From: Bombyx mori
Taxonomy: Eukaryota; Arthropoda; Insecta; Lepidoptera; Bombycidae
Assembly (NCBI RefSeq): GCF_030269925.1
Contig: NC_085108.1
Span: 4,278,001-4,342,000 of the forward strand
Direction: 5' to 3'
DNA length: 64,000 nt
The notes beneath the pieces were generated by a model. The model was not told the DNA's origin. It made no database searches and saw nothing but the letters and a program-made list of their open reading frames with translations. Both the position numbers and the translations under genes were made by a program. This document shows positions 30,040-41,439 of the stretch, in pieces (the first letter of the stretch is position 1; each line of letters opens with the position of its first letter).

Positions 30040-30776
30040 ATTTATTTATATTTATTTAAAATCTTATTAATTACATAATATTTTTTAAAAAAATTATTAA
30101 AAATACAATTTTTAAAAAACACTATATAAAAATAGATTGCCGCTGATGGCGGTGTCTACGACACCAGTGGTTAGGACTCCAGAGTGAGAAACCTCCTCAC
30201 AATGCGTGCAGTATCAAGGATAACTGCTTTCTGTATTAGGCCCTTAACCCAGCTGGATAACGAAAGTTTCTTAAGATGTTGATCGAAACTTTTCGCCATC
30301 AAGCCGTGTACCGACACAACTATTGGAACAATGATGGTTGAATCAACATGCCACATGGCGGTAGTCTCGTGGGCCAGGTCTAAATATTTTATTAATTTGT
30401 CCTTTTCTGCCTTCACGAGGTTCTCGTCATGAGGAATGGTGACATCAACCAACACTGCTCGACGTGCAGATCGATCTATTATAACAATATCAGGTTTATT
30501 GGCTACAATATACCTATCCGTGATAATAGATCGGTCCCAGTAGAGCGTAACATGACCATTATCAAAAACTGGTTGAGGTTGGTATTGGTAATAAGGTACA
30601 GCAGAATCAAGAAAACCATATTTCAGAGCAAGTTGTTGATGGATAATCCTAGCCACTTGGTTATGTCTATGCAAGTACTCGCCGTTAGCAAACCGAGAAC
30701 AGCCAGAAACATTATGTCTAATAGACTCTCCCGGACGGTGGCATGCCCGACAAATGTCGACCGTCCCATCCTTTAG
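30040..30776 (-). mobile_element. Dong/R4-type LINE, 5'-truncated
   Basis: A minus-strand element with coding end and AT-rich 3' UTR, bounded on the 5' side by a long TTA repeat (30784-30822) and on the 3' side by ttattatta (30030-30039). Dong of B. mori is known to sit in TAA repeats, and the encoded protein fits that clade. Confidence 0.8.
30171..30776 (-). pseudogene. Dong/R4 LINE polyprotein C-terminus (endonuclease end)
   Basis: An open minus-strand frame of about 200 codons ending LTLES-stop; no ATG is needed because the element is 5'-truncated. It starts VDICRACHRPGESIRH, then SGC, a C-x2-C ... H ... C cluster of the kind that precedes the restriction-like endonuclease in R2/R4/Dong LINEs. 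Next come YLHRHNQVARIIHQQLALKY and NKPDIVIID...AVLVDV, whose PD...D spacing fits the PD-(D/E)XK active site, followed by a Lys-rich helix (KAEKDKLIKY). The reverse transcriptase lies upstream and is missing. The frame is undamaged, suggesting a fairly young copy. Confidence 0.8.
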
Positions 30777-30780
30777 TATA

Positions 30781-30783
<3 letters not shown>

Positions 30784-30822
<39 letters not shown>
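30784..30822. repeat. (TTA)n microsatellite
   Basis: Thirteen TTA units beside the Dong 5' junction, the expected insertion target. Confidence 0.95.
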
Positions 30823-30823
<1 letters not shown>

Positions 30824-31009
30824 GAAATCACAACTTAGAATCACTTTGAACAACATCTTGGTAATGAACCAATAATTACCTGATATCGTAATCACGCATG
30901 CGCATCGACTTTGACATTGAAACCTTGACTGGCAGTGTCATATTCATTAACAGTGTCCAGTAAAAAAATATAAGAGTGTAGTAGAGTAGTCCTTATTGTG
31001 CCCTAATAA
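30823..31009. other. No recognised feature
   Basis: Short unassigned spacer. Confidence 0.5.
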
Positions 31010-31428
31010 TCTATATATTAATACATGAAGCAAAAACTTTGTATCCCTTTTTACGAAAATTGCGCGGACGGAGGAGTATGAAATTTTCCACACTTATAGA
31101 GAATATAGAGAAGAAGTGCACAATGCTAATATTTTTTTAAAATAATGCATAAAAGATACATTAAATCAATAAAGAAAACATTACACACACTACATACCAT
31201 GTATTTGACGCACACACCCATGCATACTATTTATTGTCAAACTTTTGTTCTTGGCGTCTGTTGTCAAATTGAGAATAGATTCAATATTGTTTGTCTTTAT
31301 TCATATTTTTTATAGTGTTGTCTTGGCGACATTTTTGTTTATAGAATTATAAAATACAATCATAATAGTGTACAAACTTACAATTCCAATTAATTATAGT
31401 CGAATTTCGACTACTGCGGGACCTCTAG
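31010..31428 (+). mobile_element. Helitron A
   Basis: TCTATATATTAATACATGAA to the hairpin and CTAG at 31425-31428, between A and T. 419 bp. Confidence 0.92.
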
Positions 31429-31431
31429 TAT

Positions 31432-31550
31432 AAAATTAATGCAAAATATTAAACACAAAACAAAATTACAATGGGCAGTCTTAGCGCTAAGAGCGATCTC
31501 TCCGACAGAACCATCAGATGGACAAGGATTATCTAGAGAGGGGAATTAAC
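31432..31550 (-). repeat. LINE-delta fragment
   Basis: 'gcgctaagagcgatctctcc' and 'catcagatggacaaggatta' match 1480-1535. Confidence 0.65.
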
Positions 31551-31589
31551 GGTGGTGTGTTTATCAACTGAGAATAAAAGTATAAATGT

Positions 31590-31593
<4 letters not shown>

Positions 31594-31624
<31 letters not shown>
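31594..31624. repeat. (GA)n microsatellite
   Basis: About 15 GA units. Confidence 0.95.
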
Positions 31625-31629
<5 letters not shown>

Positions 31630-31631
<2 letters not shown>

Positions 31632-31738
31632 ACAACGGCTTCCCCACCCTTCAAACCGAAACGGATTACGGCTTCACGGTAGAAATAGGCAGGGTGGTGG
31701 TACCTACCCGTACGGAGTCACAAGAGGTCCTACCACCA
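31630..31738 (-). repeat. Bm1 5' body, inverted
   Basis: 'caacggcttccccacccttc' to 'ggtcctaccaccagtg'. Arranged head-to-head with the next entry. Confidence 0.88.
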
Positions 31739-31744
31739 GTGAGT

Positions 31745-31885
31745 ACCACCACTGTACTTGAGACCTTAGAACTTATATCTCAAAGTGGGTGGCGCACTTA
31801 CGTCGTAGATGTCTATGGGCTCCAGTTACTGGTGTTAACACCAGGTGGGCTGTGAGACCGTCCACTCAATAAAGCAACAAAAAAA
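31745..31885 (+). repeat. Bm1 3' body
   Basis: 'actgtacttgagaccttaga' to 'aaagcaacaaaaaaaa'. Together with the previous piece it makes one SINE whose 5' half is inverted. Confidence 0.88.
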
Positions 31886-32649
31886 AATTTGATTATAAAA
31901 ATGCAAACAAAAATTTTGTTAATAAAAATAAAATAAATTTTAAACAAAATAGCATTAGAACATTAACAACAAAATTAATTAAAAATGCATTTAATGATAA
32001 CTCCAACAAAAATTACTGGTTGTATCTTGAAAAATATCGGTTCACCTATAAAAGGGCACACATAAAAAACTAGCTTAAATGGGAACCTCCACCTTTTCTG
32101 AAGTCGATTAAAAAAAACATTTCCGTTCGAAGCAAAAACAGTGTTATTGGTATTATGTCAATGAATTATCACACGATTTCTCCATAAGAATGTTATAAGG
32201 CGCTACATTTTGTAATGTTCCCATACGCACAATGGGATACGGCTTATGTGAAATACAATGCAATTCTTCACACTTCGAATACCTACGACCGAAAGTATAC
32301 TTTACGCTAATGATTTTAAATGACAATTTTGCACGCACCGATTTATTGTTGCTACATTTAAGACCTTGAAAACGCTAAGCTATATTTGGTTAATTATTTA
32401 ATTGATGTCATACGAAACTTTGAAGCGAAATCATATTTGTCTAGTTCCATTGTGTAGTGCTCTAGGTTGACGGTTCTCAAATTGGCTTTAAGACACAATC
32501 CATTAGCTTTACTCTTTGACGTCGTTGCTGGTTTTGCCGTAGGGGTATTAGAGTTTGACAAGAACCTGAAATGAGTCAACGACATCTTCCAGTTTGGAGA
32601 AGACGACACATGAAAGGTATTACACCGACGTGTTTCTGCAGACGCAGTG
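31886..32649. other. No recognised feature
   Basis: AT-rich at first. The minus-strand frame at 32394-32708 (e.g. NLRTVNLEHYTMELDKYD) could be a decayed transposon protein, but I cannot place it. Confidence 0.4.
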
Positions 32650-32895
32650 CTTTTGGATCTGATATGAGGAGTTTCGAGTTCTTTGGACACATCGCCAGAA
32701 GGTAACAATCTAGATAAGTTCCTTGTAACAGGCTAGTTATGCAGAAGAAGGCCCAGAGGTAGAAAACCAATGCGCTGGTCCGACCAGATACTCTCAACTC
32801 CTCAGTCCAGAAGATAGGCAGGGCTGGCGCAGAATAGTCCAGGACAAAGTCATCAAGGGAGGCCACGACCTTCAGCATTGAGGATTATCGACGCA
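32650..32895 (+). pseudogene. RTE-type LINE C-terminus, decayed
   Basis: The plus strand reads FEFFGHIARR then stops, 'tggtccgaccagatactctc' (W-S-D-Q) and the 'ccacgaccttcagcattgag' end. It is the counterpart of 41440-41700 and 54216-54433. Confidence 0.6.
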
Positions 32896-33049
32896 AGGAG
32901 TAAGATCATCAGTTTAATGACAGCTTTCGTTATAGAAATAGGCTGTTAGGGTATAAACAACTTGCGTTACGACTGTTCAGGTCCAAATTACGTTCCCTTT
33001 TGATTACTAAAAAGTCCTAGGCTTAGCAAATTTTAGGAAAATACAGAAG

Positions 33050-33310
33050 AAGAAAAAAAACGGATAAAATGTGATACATATTTTTATCTGTCTGGCGTAT
33101 GAAAAATCGAAATTTCGGTGCAATGCTTATGAAATGGACGAGGTAAAAGAAACACCAAATGAAGAAACCGAAAAGTAGGTCTCGATGGCACTTTGCAAGG
33201 TATATTACTGAAGATATAACCGGAGGAAGGTAGACGTCAGGCGACCTGTTGTAGAACTCATGCCAAATCCCTACGCGGCGTTATAAGAGGATATGCTAAG
33301 CCCACCCCAC
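33050..33310 (+). repeat. Old LINE fragment shared with 10.5 kb
   Basis: 'atggacgaggtaaaagaaac', 'gtagacgtcaggcgacc' and 'cataatgcgtc' match 10540-10700 with divergence. Confidence 0.5.
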
Positions 33311-33316
33311 ATAATG

Positions 33317-33362
33317 CGTCTCTCTCCCTTTCTCTCTCTCTCCCCCTCCCTCTCTCTCTCTT
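33317..33362. repeat. CT-rich microsatellite
   Basis: Interrupted CTCTCT/CCCT units. Confidence 0.95.
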
Positions 33363-33487
33363 TTGTGGGTGTTAGAATAGAGCCAACGATTCGCAAAAGC
33401 GCTGAAAATCTTATTACCTGATAAATGTCTTCCGGCTCAGGCTAGACAGATATTTCTTACAACTTGAAGTAAATAATCAGTCGCATA

Positions 33488-33568
33488 AATACATCAGAGG
33501 TCAGACAAGCTTGGTTAAAGTACGAATGACCTTACGATGGTTACAAGTGCTGACCTCTGATGATGTAA
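33488..33568. repeat. Short inverted repeat, possible miniature element
   Basis: ACATCAGAGGTCAG (33492-33505) and CTGACCTCTGATG (33551-33563) are complementary around a roughly 45-base loop. Confidence 0.6.
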
Positions 33569-34591
33569 TGTTTAGTAAGTATATACAAAATCGGTATTTA
33601 TCTGCTTAACATTGTTTCGTCAAGGTCTTGCATCCGTACACCCTATGCGGAAGCTGTCGAGAAAGAGACAGAAAATGTTATCTCAGAGGATTTATTTATT
33701 TAATAAGTTGCAACAACAAAGTTAATGAAAACACGTGACATTACATTGAAGTTGTAGCTGATTTTGGGACGATATTCCTTTAAGCGATTTGCGGTAGGGA
33801 TTGATCGGTAGGATTCGTCACGTAACGAAAAACCGTTACTGCTGTTCTTCTTCTTTTAGATAATTTGGCTCCAACGCCTTTGGCATTGATTTTGCCAATG
33901 TCAAAGCATTTACAAAAATGACAGGTGCTTATAGAGGGAAAAAATTACTAAATCTAAGGAAACGCCATAAACCTAAGAGATAGATACTAAATCTAAATAC
34001 AAATAAATTTGGTCAGTTTTTCCATACGCGAATCTGTGGTTTTAAGAACAGCACAAACAAATATATGTTAGACTAACTACTTTAGAGATAAATACCTATT
34101 ATTAGCAGGCTCTTATCTTAGCCGTAAACAAGCGTCGTCTTTAAACAGAACCATTTAAACAGTAAATTCCGATGGATCATATAAACTTTCGTTTTCAATT
34201 TCGTCAAAGGTGAAGCTTAAAATCGAATATGGATTCATGGGAGTGCCAAACTTAGTTCCTGGTGACGGTACCCTAATCACATACGACCCCGTCTATACTT
34301 ATATCATCCCATAACACAATTTGTTTTCAATTGTTTTAATACTATCTCTCCCTTAAAGCCTCATCCTGGTAGAGGTAGTGCCTACCTTAGCCAGCATGCT
34401 ACTATTGTTAGTAAGTAAAATATTTCAGATACGTACGGACTACAAAAAAGACGCAAAAATAAAACATTGAACAACCATTTTCCACAATATTGTTGACCGA
34501 TTTTTTAAAGCTAGTGAATAGACACGTTTTAACATTAAAAAAATAATGAAAAGTGAATCTGTAATATATGAAACGAATTTGAAGCTTAATT
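33569..34591. other. No recognised feature
   Basis: AT-rich, unique-looking; nothing with motifs. Confidence 0.5.
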
Positions 34592-34840
34592 ACTGGTGGT
34601 AGGACCTCTTGTGAGTCCGCACGGGTAGGTACCACCGCCCCGCCTATTTCTGCCGTGAAGCAGTAATGCGTTTCGGTTTGAAGGGTGGGGCAGCCGTTGT
34701 GACTATACTGAGACCTTAGAACTATATCTCAAGGTGTGTGGCGCATTTACGTTGTAGATGTCTATGGGCTCCAGTAACCACTTAACACCAGGTGGGCTGT
34801 GAGCTCGTCCACACATCCCTGCAATAAAAAAAAAAAAAAA
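34592..34840 (+). repeat. Bm1-type SINE, 5'-truncated
   Basis: 'actggtggtaggacctcttg' to 'atccctgcaataaaa' with a 16-A tail. Confidence 0.92.
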
Positions 34841-35134
34841 AGGTATCAGGTATTAAGGTCGAATTTTGATTATCGGATAAGGATTAGTCTATATTATGTT
34901 AAAAAGTCGATGTGTTTGTTCCCTATAAACTCCGAAACGGCTAGACCGATTTCAATGAAAATTTCAGGTAAGCCTCAGATTGATCTAGCAAATAGCGCTG
35001 TGGAGTTTAATAGTGATCGGATGAAGGGCAAACCGAAGATCGCCCAGTAAAGAGGACCAAACTTGACTTGTTACAGTTTACAGGTTAGTTGTATACTAGT
35101 GTTGCTGTCATATTGACTCCGTGTTTTTTTTTGT
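34841..35134. other. Possible Helitron-like remnant
   Basis: 'actccgaaacggctagaccg' resembles the internal start of Helitron D ('gctccgaaactactggaccg'). No termini seen. Confidence 0.35.
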
Positions 35135-35216
35135 ATTTCCTTTGTAGGCAAACAAGCATACGGCCTACCTCCTGGTGAGAAATTACCGTCGCCCATGGAC
35201 ATCAGCAATGCCAGAC
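35135..35216 (-). repeat. LINE-gamma tail
   Basis: 'gtaggcaaacaagcatacgg' to 'atggacatcagcaatgccag'. Confidence 0.8.
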
Positions 35217-35848
35217 GTTCGTATGAAGCAGAACGACTGTATAACACACATGATAAATGTTAAGATAATCACGTGTTCGCTAATATAGTTTCCTATACAT
35301 ACTATAATCATTGATTGAGATAAGCTCGAACAGTTCATATGGTCACTTTGAAGCCCGAATAAAAAGCAGTTGACCCGAGAGAATAAAAAAAACATGTGTG
35401 TCTGTACAAGTCTAACACGGTAGAAGTGAACCTTATAAAATATAATAAACATGGCGCGTAACGGAAGAAATTAAGATGGCGCGTAACCGAAAAACATTAC
35501 ATCGGTACGTTTTTTCATCCATACGTTGATAAAGAAGTGTCACTTCAAAAAAAATTAATGGATTAATTTTCGTCTTCCGAATTTCACTCCACGACCGACT
35601 CACGGGTTTTCCTTAAGTAACATTTCAATGTTAAAGCAAACAAGACCTAAAGGCTACAAGCGTAAGAGTGATGTGAATAAAATGTGCATGTTTGTAAGCG
35701 CGGGCGGCGTCCTCGATGCGAGGTTACGATAAACCAGCGCGTTTTAAAGATTTCCGTTCATTAAATCATTTCGAATCTGCCTGAATTTAATGACATCAAA
35801 ACAGACCTACGTTCTGACTTGCTATAAGTCAAGAGAGTCTGGTTCAGA
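35217..35848. other. No recognised feature
   Basis: 'aaagaagtgtcacttcaaaa' (35531-35550) looks like one end of the 697-1045/15495-15769 type of MITE, without a partner. The rest is unassigned. Confidence 0.4.
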
Positions 35849-36088
35849 CTGGTAGGACCTCTTGTGAGTCCGCACGGGTAGGTACCACCACCCCGCCTAT
35901 TTCTGCCGTGAAGCAGTAATGCGTTTCGGCTTGAAGAATCGGGCAGCCGTTGTAACTATACTGAGACCTTAGAACTTATATCTCAAGGTGGGTGGCACAT
36001 TTACGTTGTAGATGTCTATGGGTTCCAGCAACCACTTAAGACCAGGTGGGCTGTGAGCTCGCCCACCCATCTAAGCAATAAAAAAAAT
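35849..36088 (+). repeat. Bm1-type SINE, 5'-truncated
   Basis: 'actggtaggacctcttgtga' to 'ctaagcaataaaaaaa'. Confidence 0.92.
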
Positions 36089-37007
36089 TCAAGTTTATTG
36101 CCATCACCAACCTCGAGATGGGAGTTGGATTTCTCAATTGGCTTAAATGGTTGTAGTAAAGTTCAAATCGGAATGAGGGCTTTGCGTACCCAAGCGGATA
36201 AACTTAGATCAAAATAAGATGGGCTCGTAGAAATCAAAAAGGGAAACATAATATAAGTGGAATTCACACTGCAGGACATTTTTTATTCAATAATTTACGA
36301 TACAAAGATATGTGATGAAGATATATTATATCATGAAAAAGAATAATATACTTAATAAAAAGCCATTTAAAAGATTCGTATACTTAGGTTGTGGTGTGAG
36401 ATTAAAAAATACATTTAGAGTATTAGCATTAGGAAAGTTAAAAAAGATTTGATTACATACTTCCTTTTCCCCTTTTATAGTTTATACTATAACCTCCTTT
36501 TCGCATTTGTTCGGATAGTAATTAATTCATTTCAATTTTGTTAACGAACTAAAGACTTTAAGTATCTTATGTTAGACTTTAAATATATTATAATAGCATT
36601 CATATTTTAAGGGAAAGTACGAATTTAGTTTCTTATATTTATTAAAACAAATTTATCAAAAAAGGCTTAAGACTGTGTAAACAATAATAAAAAAACAGGG
36701 GAATACTATTATCTCTCTTTAGCATTTCTCTTTGTCTCTTTCTAGCATTGCTATTTAAAAAACCCTACATAAATATCGAACTGTAAACGATGTGGTTCGA
36801 CAAGTGACCGTTGTGCCTATTACTTAATCATGGCTTACATATTGAAGGCTGCTCGCTCTGTGTGACATATTATGATACCATCAATGCTTTGATTCGGAAT
36901 ACGCCTTTCGCGATATAAGAACGCCTTTATAGGTCTTAAACTCGAGATGTCTCGGCATTCCTCTGCCGGATTTTTTCTTTTAGAATTACTCATTGTTAAC
37001 AGCTTAA
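36089..37007. other. No recognised feature
   Basis: Strongly AT-rich, nothing recognisable. Confidence 0.5.
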
Positions 37008-37216
37008 TCTATATATATAGAAATGAATTGCTGTTCGTTAGTCTCGCTAAAACTCGAGAACGGCTGGATTGATTTGGCTAATTTTGGGCTTGAATTATTT
37101 GTGGAATTCCAGAAAAGGTTTAAAAGGTAGATAAATATGAATATTCTCGGAATGAAATAAAGTTTAGGTCTTTTATTTATCGATTGAGGCACTACGAAGT
37201 CTGCCGGGTCAGCTAG
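37008..37216 (+). mobile_element. Helitron B, short copy
   Basis: TCTATATATATAGAAATGAA to GCCGGGTCAGCTAG before T. About 80 bp shorter than the 2636-2925 copy. Confidence 0.8.
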
Positions 37217-37269
37217 TCAATGATAAAAGTCTTGTCGAATACGACGACGAGTTTTTTAATTTTTTTCGA

Positions 37270-37482
37270 GCTCACACACACAGTTAAGTGGTTACTGGAG
37301 CCCGTAGACATCTACAAAGTAAATGCGCTACCCACGTTGAGATATAAGTTCTAAAGTCTCAAGTATAGTTACAACGGCTGCCCCGCCCTTCAAATCGAAA
37401 CGCATTACTGCTTCACGGCTGAAGTAGGCAGGGTGGTGGTACCTATCCGCGCGGACTCACAAGAGGTCCTACTACCAGTAAG
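37270..37482 (-). repeat. Bm1-type SINE, 5'-truncated
   Basis: 'cacacagttaagtggttact' to 'gaggtcctactaccagta'. The last part of its tail is missing. Confidence 0.9.
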
Positions 37483-37984
37483 ATCCATCAGTGATTATAT
37501 ATTTATTCGAGTTTCTTTTGAGGTCTGTTTAATTTTTCTTTAAAATATTGTATTATGCCGTTCCTTCACCCGTGAAGAGGCTCCGGTATCGCTCATCATC
37601 AGTAAGGCGGTAAACTTGTCTGACCATTTCATCTAATTAACCAAAACTCCAATTTAGATATAAACAGTTACTTAATTAAAATAATTAAATTTGATTTTCC
37701 CTAATACAGCTTGCAGCGGCCATTGCTCTGATCTATATAAGGTATGAATTCCTTTTGAGTGTTCAATTATGAAACATTCTAGTCTGAGTTCAGACAGAAA
37801 AGTATATTAACTAAATATTAGGATGGTTTTTTTGCGAAATCTATTTACGGATTGCGCAAGCCGATCAAAATCGATAAACACTTTTTAACATTGACGTGGG
37901 AAGCGAATATGGTCGTGACGTGTTTCGAAAAACTTATGAGAGTGATCGTTAATAAAAAATTTTGAAAGTGCAAACTATAATATC
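37483..37984. other. No recognised feature
   Basis: Nothing recognisable. Confidence 0.5.
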
Positions 37985-38265
37985 GTTCACGGTCGACTTC
38001 CATGAAGAAGCAACGGATGTGGACGGAGCGGTGTAATAAAAAAAAGCAATAATGAATTTTAAGTCACGGTAATAGGGCGTATTTTGAACCCCACGGGAAC
38101 GATCGTACCGCCCATTTCCGCCCCGAAACAGTTCATTCGGCTCGAAGGTTCATACAGTTGTTCTGAAATTCAATTCGGACTTCGAACTCATGTCTCACAT
38201 TGTGAAGTTTATAGGCATAGCCACTAAAAGCCAGATGGTCCGTCGGATTCTGTACAAGTGTAGAG
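37985..38265 (+). repeat. Old Bm1-type SINE
   Basis: 'cacggtcgacttccatgaag', 'gtgtaataaaa', 'cgcccatttccgccccgaaa' and 'agccagatggtccgt' follow the family's order with about a quarter of bases changed. Confidence 0.65.
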
Positions 38266-38271
38266 CAATGT

Positions 38272-38592
38272 TTTTTTTTCCTACCTATTCTAGTAACCTC
38301 GAGGGGTTATTCTAAATTCACCGAACTAGCAGGTGAGCTCTCGGCGCTCAAATCGGGAGTGTTGCTCACACTGGCCCTAGCGAAAGCTGTGCTTCGCAGA
38401 ATTTACCACCGGATCGGAAACGCGACCCACTGAGGAAATACGGCGAGAAACTCAGTGGGCTGTGTCTATGGATTAATTTACTCGTCGAACTCTTCATCGC
38501 AAGCGACGGGTTCAGCGAGGACGGTGACCGGTGCTTGAGGTACCTAAAAGCACCGTTAATAGATCGGGAGGATCCGTAATGACGTGTTTAGG
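38272..38592 (-). repeat. LINE-alpha 3' region
   Basis: 'tttcctacctattctagtaa' to 'gggaggatccgtaatgacgt'. The longest copy in the window. Confidence 0.88.
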
Positions 38593-39167
38593 GCGACGTC
38601 GACTGTTTACCATTCGGTCCACAGGATCGGGTATGTAAGAGCAATGAACGATAAACGGGCTGTTTTAATTGTTCTTGTCAAGCCTGTTCTTATTGGGGGG
38701 TACAAATAATGCAAATTCTAAAGCAAACGCTACGGTCATACGAACCAAAGTTCTCTTGAAATTTTTTACGGTGATATGATTTTTATTTGCATTACATTGC
38801 GCGTCACAAATAGCATTAGTAGCAATAGTGCATTCAAATAAAAGGGTCGTTTTAAGACGCTGTTATCGTTAACGAGAAGAACATCTAATATTTAGTTAAC
38901 ATTTATGAGCTTAAAGTTCTTTTTGGCTGTTGAAGTCTTGAATAAATTCGTGTAACACCTACCCACGTATGATATTAAATAATGAAATATTTTCCCAGAT
39001 TTAGTAGTAAACGTATTAACAGAAGCCCACGTTAGGTTTTGAGTTGTTTTTTTTGCTAAACATCGTTGGCTCTGTGGGTGTTAGTTATATTAGCGTCGCA
39101 GAAGGTCGTTGGTCCATTCAAGTTTTGTGAATTTTAATCAATTATATTTTTTGCTTTTTTTGTTATA
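38593..39167. other. No recognised feature
   Basis: Nothing recognisable. Confidence 0.5.
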
Positions 39168-39412
39168 CATTTTTTTTATTGCTTAGACGGGTGGACGAGC
39201 TCACAGCCCACTTGTTGTTAAGTGGTTACTGGAGCCCATAGACATTTACAACGTAAATGGGCCACCCACCTTGAGATATAAGTTCTAAGGTCTCAGTATA
39301 GTTACAACGGCTGCCCCACCCTTCAAACGGAAACGCATTACTGCTTCATGGCAGAAATAGGCGGGATGGTGGTACCTACCCGTGTGGACTCACAAGAGGT
39401 CCTACCACCAGT
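39168..39412 (-). repeat. Bm1-type SINE, 5'-truncated
   Basis: Poly-T, 'gcttagacgggtggacgagc' to 'ggtcctaccaccagta'. Confidence 0.92.
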
Positions 39413-39752
39413 AAATAGTAATAATAATAGTATAGGCTCTAGACAAAAAATTTTTGGTGCACATCGATAGACTTGTGTGCCCGTTTGAAATAAGGATCTA
39501 AGATAATTAAAATACTAGATATAGCAGGTGTGATTTGAGGAAACAACCGAAACTGCGTTCCAGTTGGAAGTTTCACAATAGATCCTTGACTGCCCTTTTG
39601 AATTTAAGTCTCGACCTTCATACGTTATTATGGCGATCGTTGGCTAATCTGTACGACCCAGATTAAGACGCCGAACCTTATGGTCTAGCGCTTGGACCAG
39701 CCCGAGGTTTCGGATTTGATTCTATGAAAGATCTTCGTAGTGCTATCTATAC
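39413..39752. other. No recognised feature
   Basis: Nothing recognisable. Confidence 0.5.
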
Positions 39753-39938
39753 TCTATACTAATATTATAAAGAGGAAAGATTTGTTTGTTTGTTTGTTTC
39801 GAATAGGCTCCGAAACTACTGGACCGATTTGAAAAATTCTTTTTCCATTAGAAGCCGACATTGTCCCTGATGAACATAGGATTTTTTGTTTCATGTGTGT
39901 TTTAATGTTTCCGAAGCGAAGCGAGGGCGGGTCGCTAG
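39753..39938 (+). mobile_element. Helitron D (non-autonomous)
   Basis: TCTATACTAATATTATAAAG, a run of TTTG, then GAGGGCGGGTCGCTAG before T. 186 bp. Confidence 0.72.
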
Positions 39939-40062
39939 TAAGGAATATAAATCATCTATGTGGTAACGAATAATTAATTTTATCTTTTTTTTGTTCTCGT
40001 TAATCTCAGGGTGTGTGGTGGCATTCATTATATAAATAATTTTAACGGGGTCCACACCAGGT

Positions 40063-40250
40063 TACCGACCGAGTTTCTCGCCGGATCTTCTCAGTGGGTC
40101 CTAATTCCGATCCGGTGGTAAATTCTGCCAAGTACTGCTCTTGTTAAGGCTAGTATTTGCAAATTCTCTCAGGTTGAGCCCGTGAGCTCACCTACCCGTC
40201 TATAAGAAGCTGGAGTAGGCCCTTAGACTACCAGGTTGAAAAAAAAAACA
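40063..40250 (+). repeat. LINE-alpha 3' region, diverged
   Basis: 'gagtttctcgccggatcttc' to 'ctaccaggttgaaaaaaa'. Confidence 0.85.
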
Positions 40251-40629
40251 CCTGATAAGCGTGACCTGTCTATGCAACTAATAAAACATAATCGTGTGTA
40301 GTTTTATTTCTTTTCTTTTTCCACATATAGTTTATGCTTTCACGACTCTACGAGCCTTTCGTTTCTTAAGTGAACTGTATGAGATATTAATTGGTTAAAT
40401 AGGATTTAGTATGTCATGACAGTTAAAGAAAGACCGCGCTTTTTAATCACGCGACGTGAATCTCTTCATTCTTTAGATTCCATGACTTAGAAACACTTTG
40501 CTATTGCCAATAATGTAGCTTGCTCGTAAGCATACGAGATTACTCATTTTATAAATTACTGATTCGTTTTAAAAGCTGTTTTTTCCCGTCACAATTTCGC
40601 GGTATTACCACCTCGAAAGTGACAAAAAA
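40251..40629. other. No recognised feature
   Basis: The open frame 40520-40759 runs into retroposon G and is not called. Confidence 0.45.
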
Positions 40630-40642
40630 TCAAGATGACAGA

Positions 40643-41062
40643 ATTTTTTTTAAGGGATTTTATGACCTGGTAACTAAGACCTTTAAGTCATGTCTTATTT
40701 TAATTAATATTCTTATTTTTATGAAAAATAATAATATGGAGATAAATGAAATGAAATGAAGATGATTAATTTGAGACGTTAATCAACTGGGATGAAATTA
40801 AATGAAATGAAATGATATGGGATGAAATATAATCTCAGTAAAATAGTGGTCATTTACTGAGATTTTTTCAGTGGATTTTTTGGAGGATCCCGAGAAGTTA
40901 CGTCCAGCGGCCTTGTTTTATTTTCCCACATTTGTGCACTTTCACAGATATTAAACAGTTAATAAACCACCGTTATTACACATTTAAACCCGAAGAAACA
41001 CTAAATTGACAAAATAAAAGAAATCACACAACTACACTCCTCGCGTTCCCGCCAAAAAGTCC
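40643..41062 (-). mobile_element. Retroposon G, full copy with 13-bp target duplication
   Basis: Flanked by TCAAGATGACAGA at 40630-40642 and 41063-41075. On the minus strand it starts GACTTTTTGGCGGGAACGCG and ends in poly-A (T-run at 40643-40651). The stem ATCTCAGTAAA/TTTACTGAGAT is intact. Confidence 0.9.
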
Positions 41063-41075
41063 TCAAGATGACAGA

Positions 41076-41439
41076 TGACGTAAAATGAAACAGTGAAACA
41101 TTTGAAGTGGTCTCAGGGTTTACAGACCTGTAACTTTTTTGTAAAATATTGGCTTTTTACTATAATTATTAAATAAATTACAAATGTAATTTTTGTAATG
41201 ATTTTTTTTTTCTATTTAAAATTATGCAAAATTGAAATAGAATGTGTCACTTACTATGTTTCTATTTTCGACAGTTTTAAAAACTCCTGCAACTCACGAA
41301 TATACCTCTACGATTCAGCTGTGAACAAAGTTGAACTTTATAAAAATCGATTTCACTTTTGATAACGATCCAACGCTCTCGATCGATTCCTATCGCGTGT
41401 ATTCAAGACTAGGCTGTCCACACTCTGCCTTCGCCGCGC
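41076..41439. other. No recognised feature
   Basis: AT-rich spacer. Confidence 0.45.

Noticed and set aside
32394..32708. 104-codon minus-strand gene
   Set aside because: Overlaps an RTE LINE remnant on the other strand at one end. The rest might be a transposon protein, but no motif is clear.
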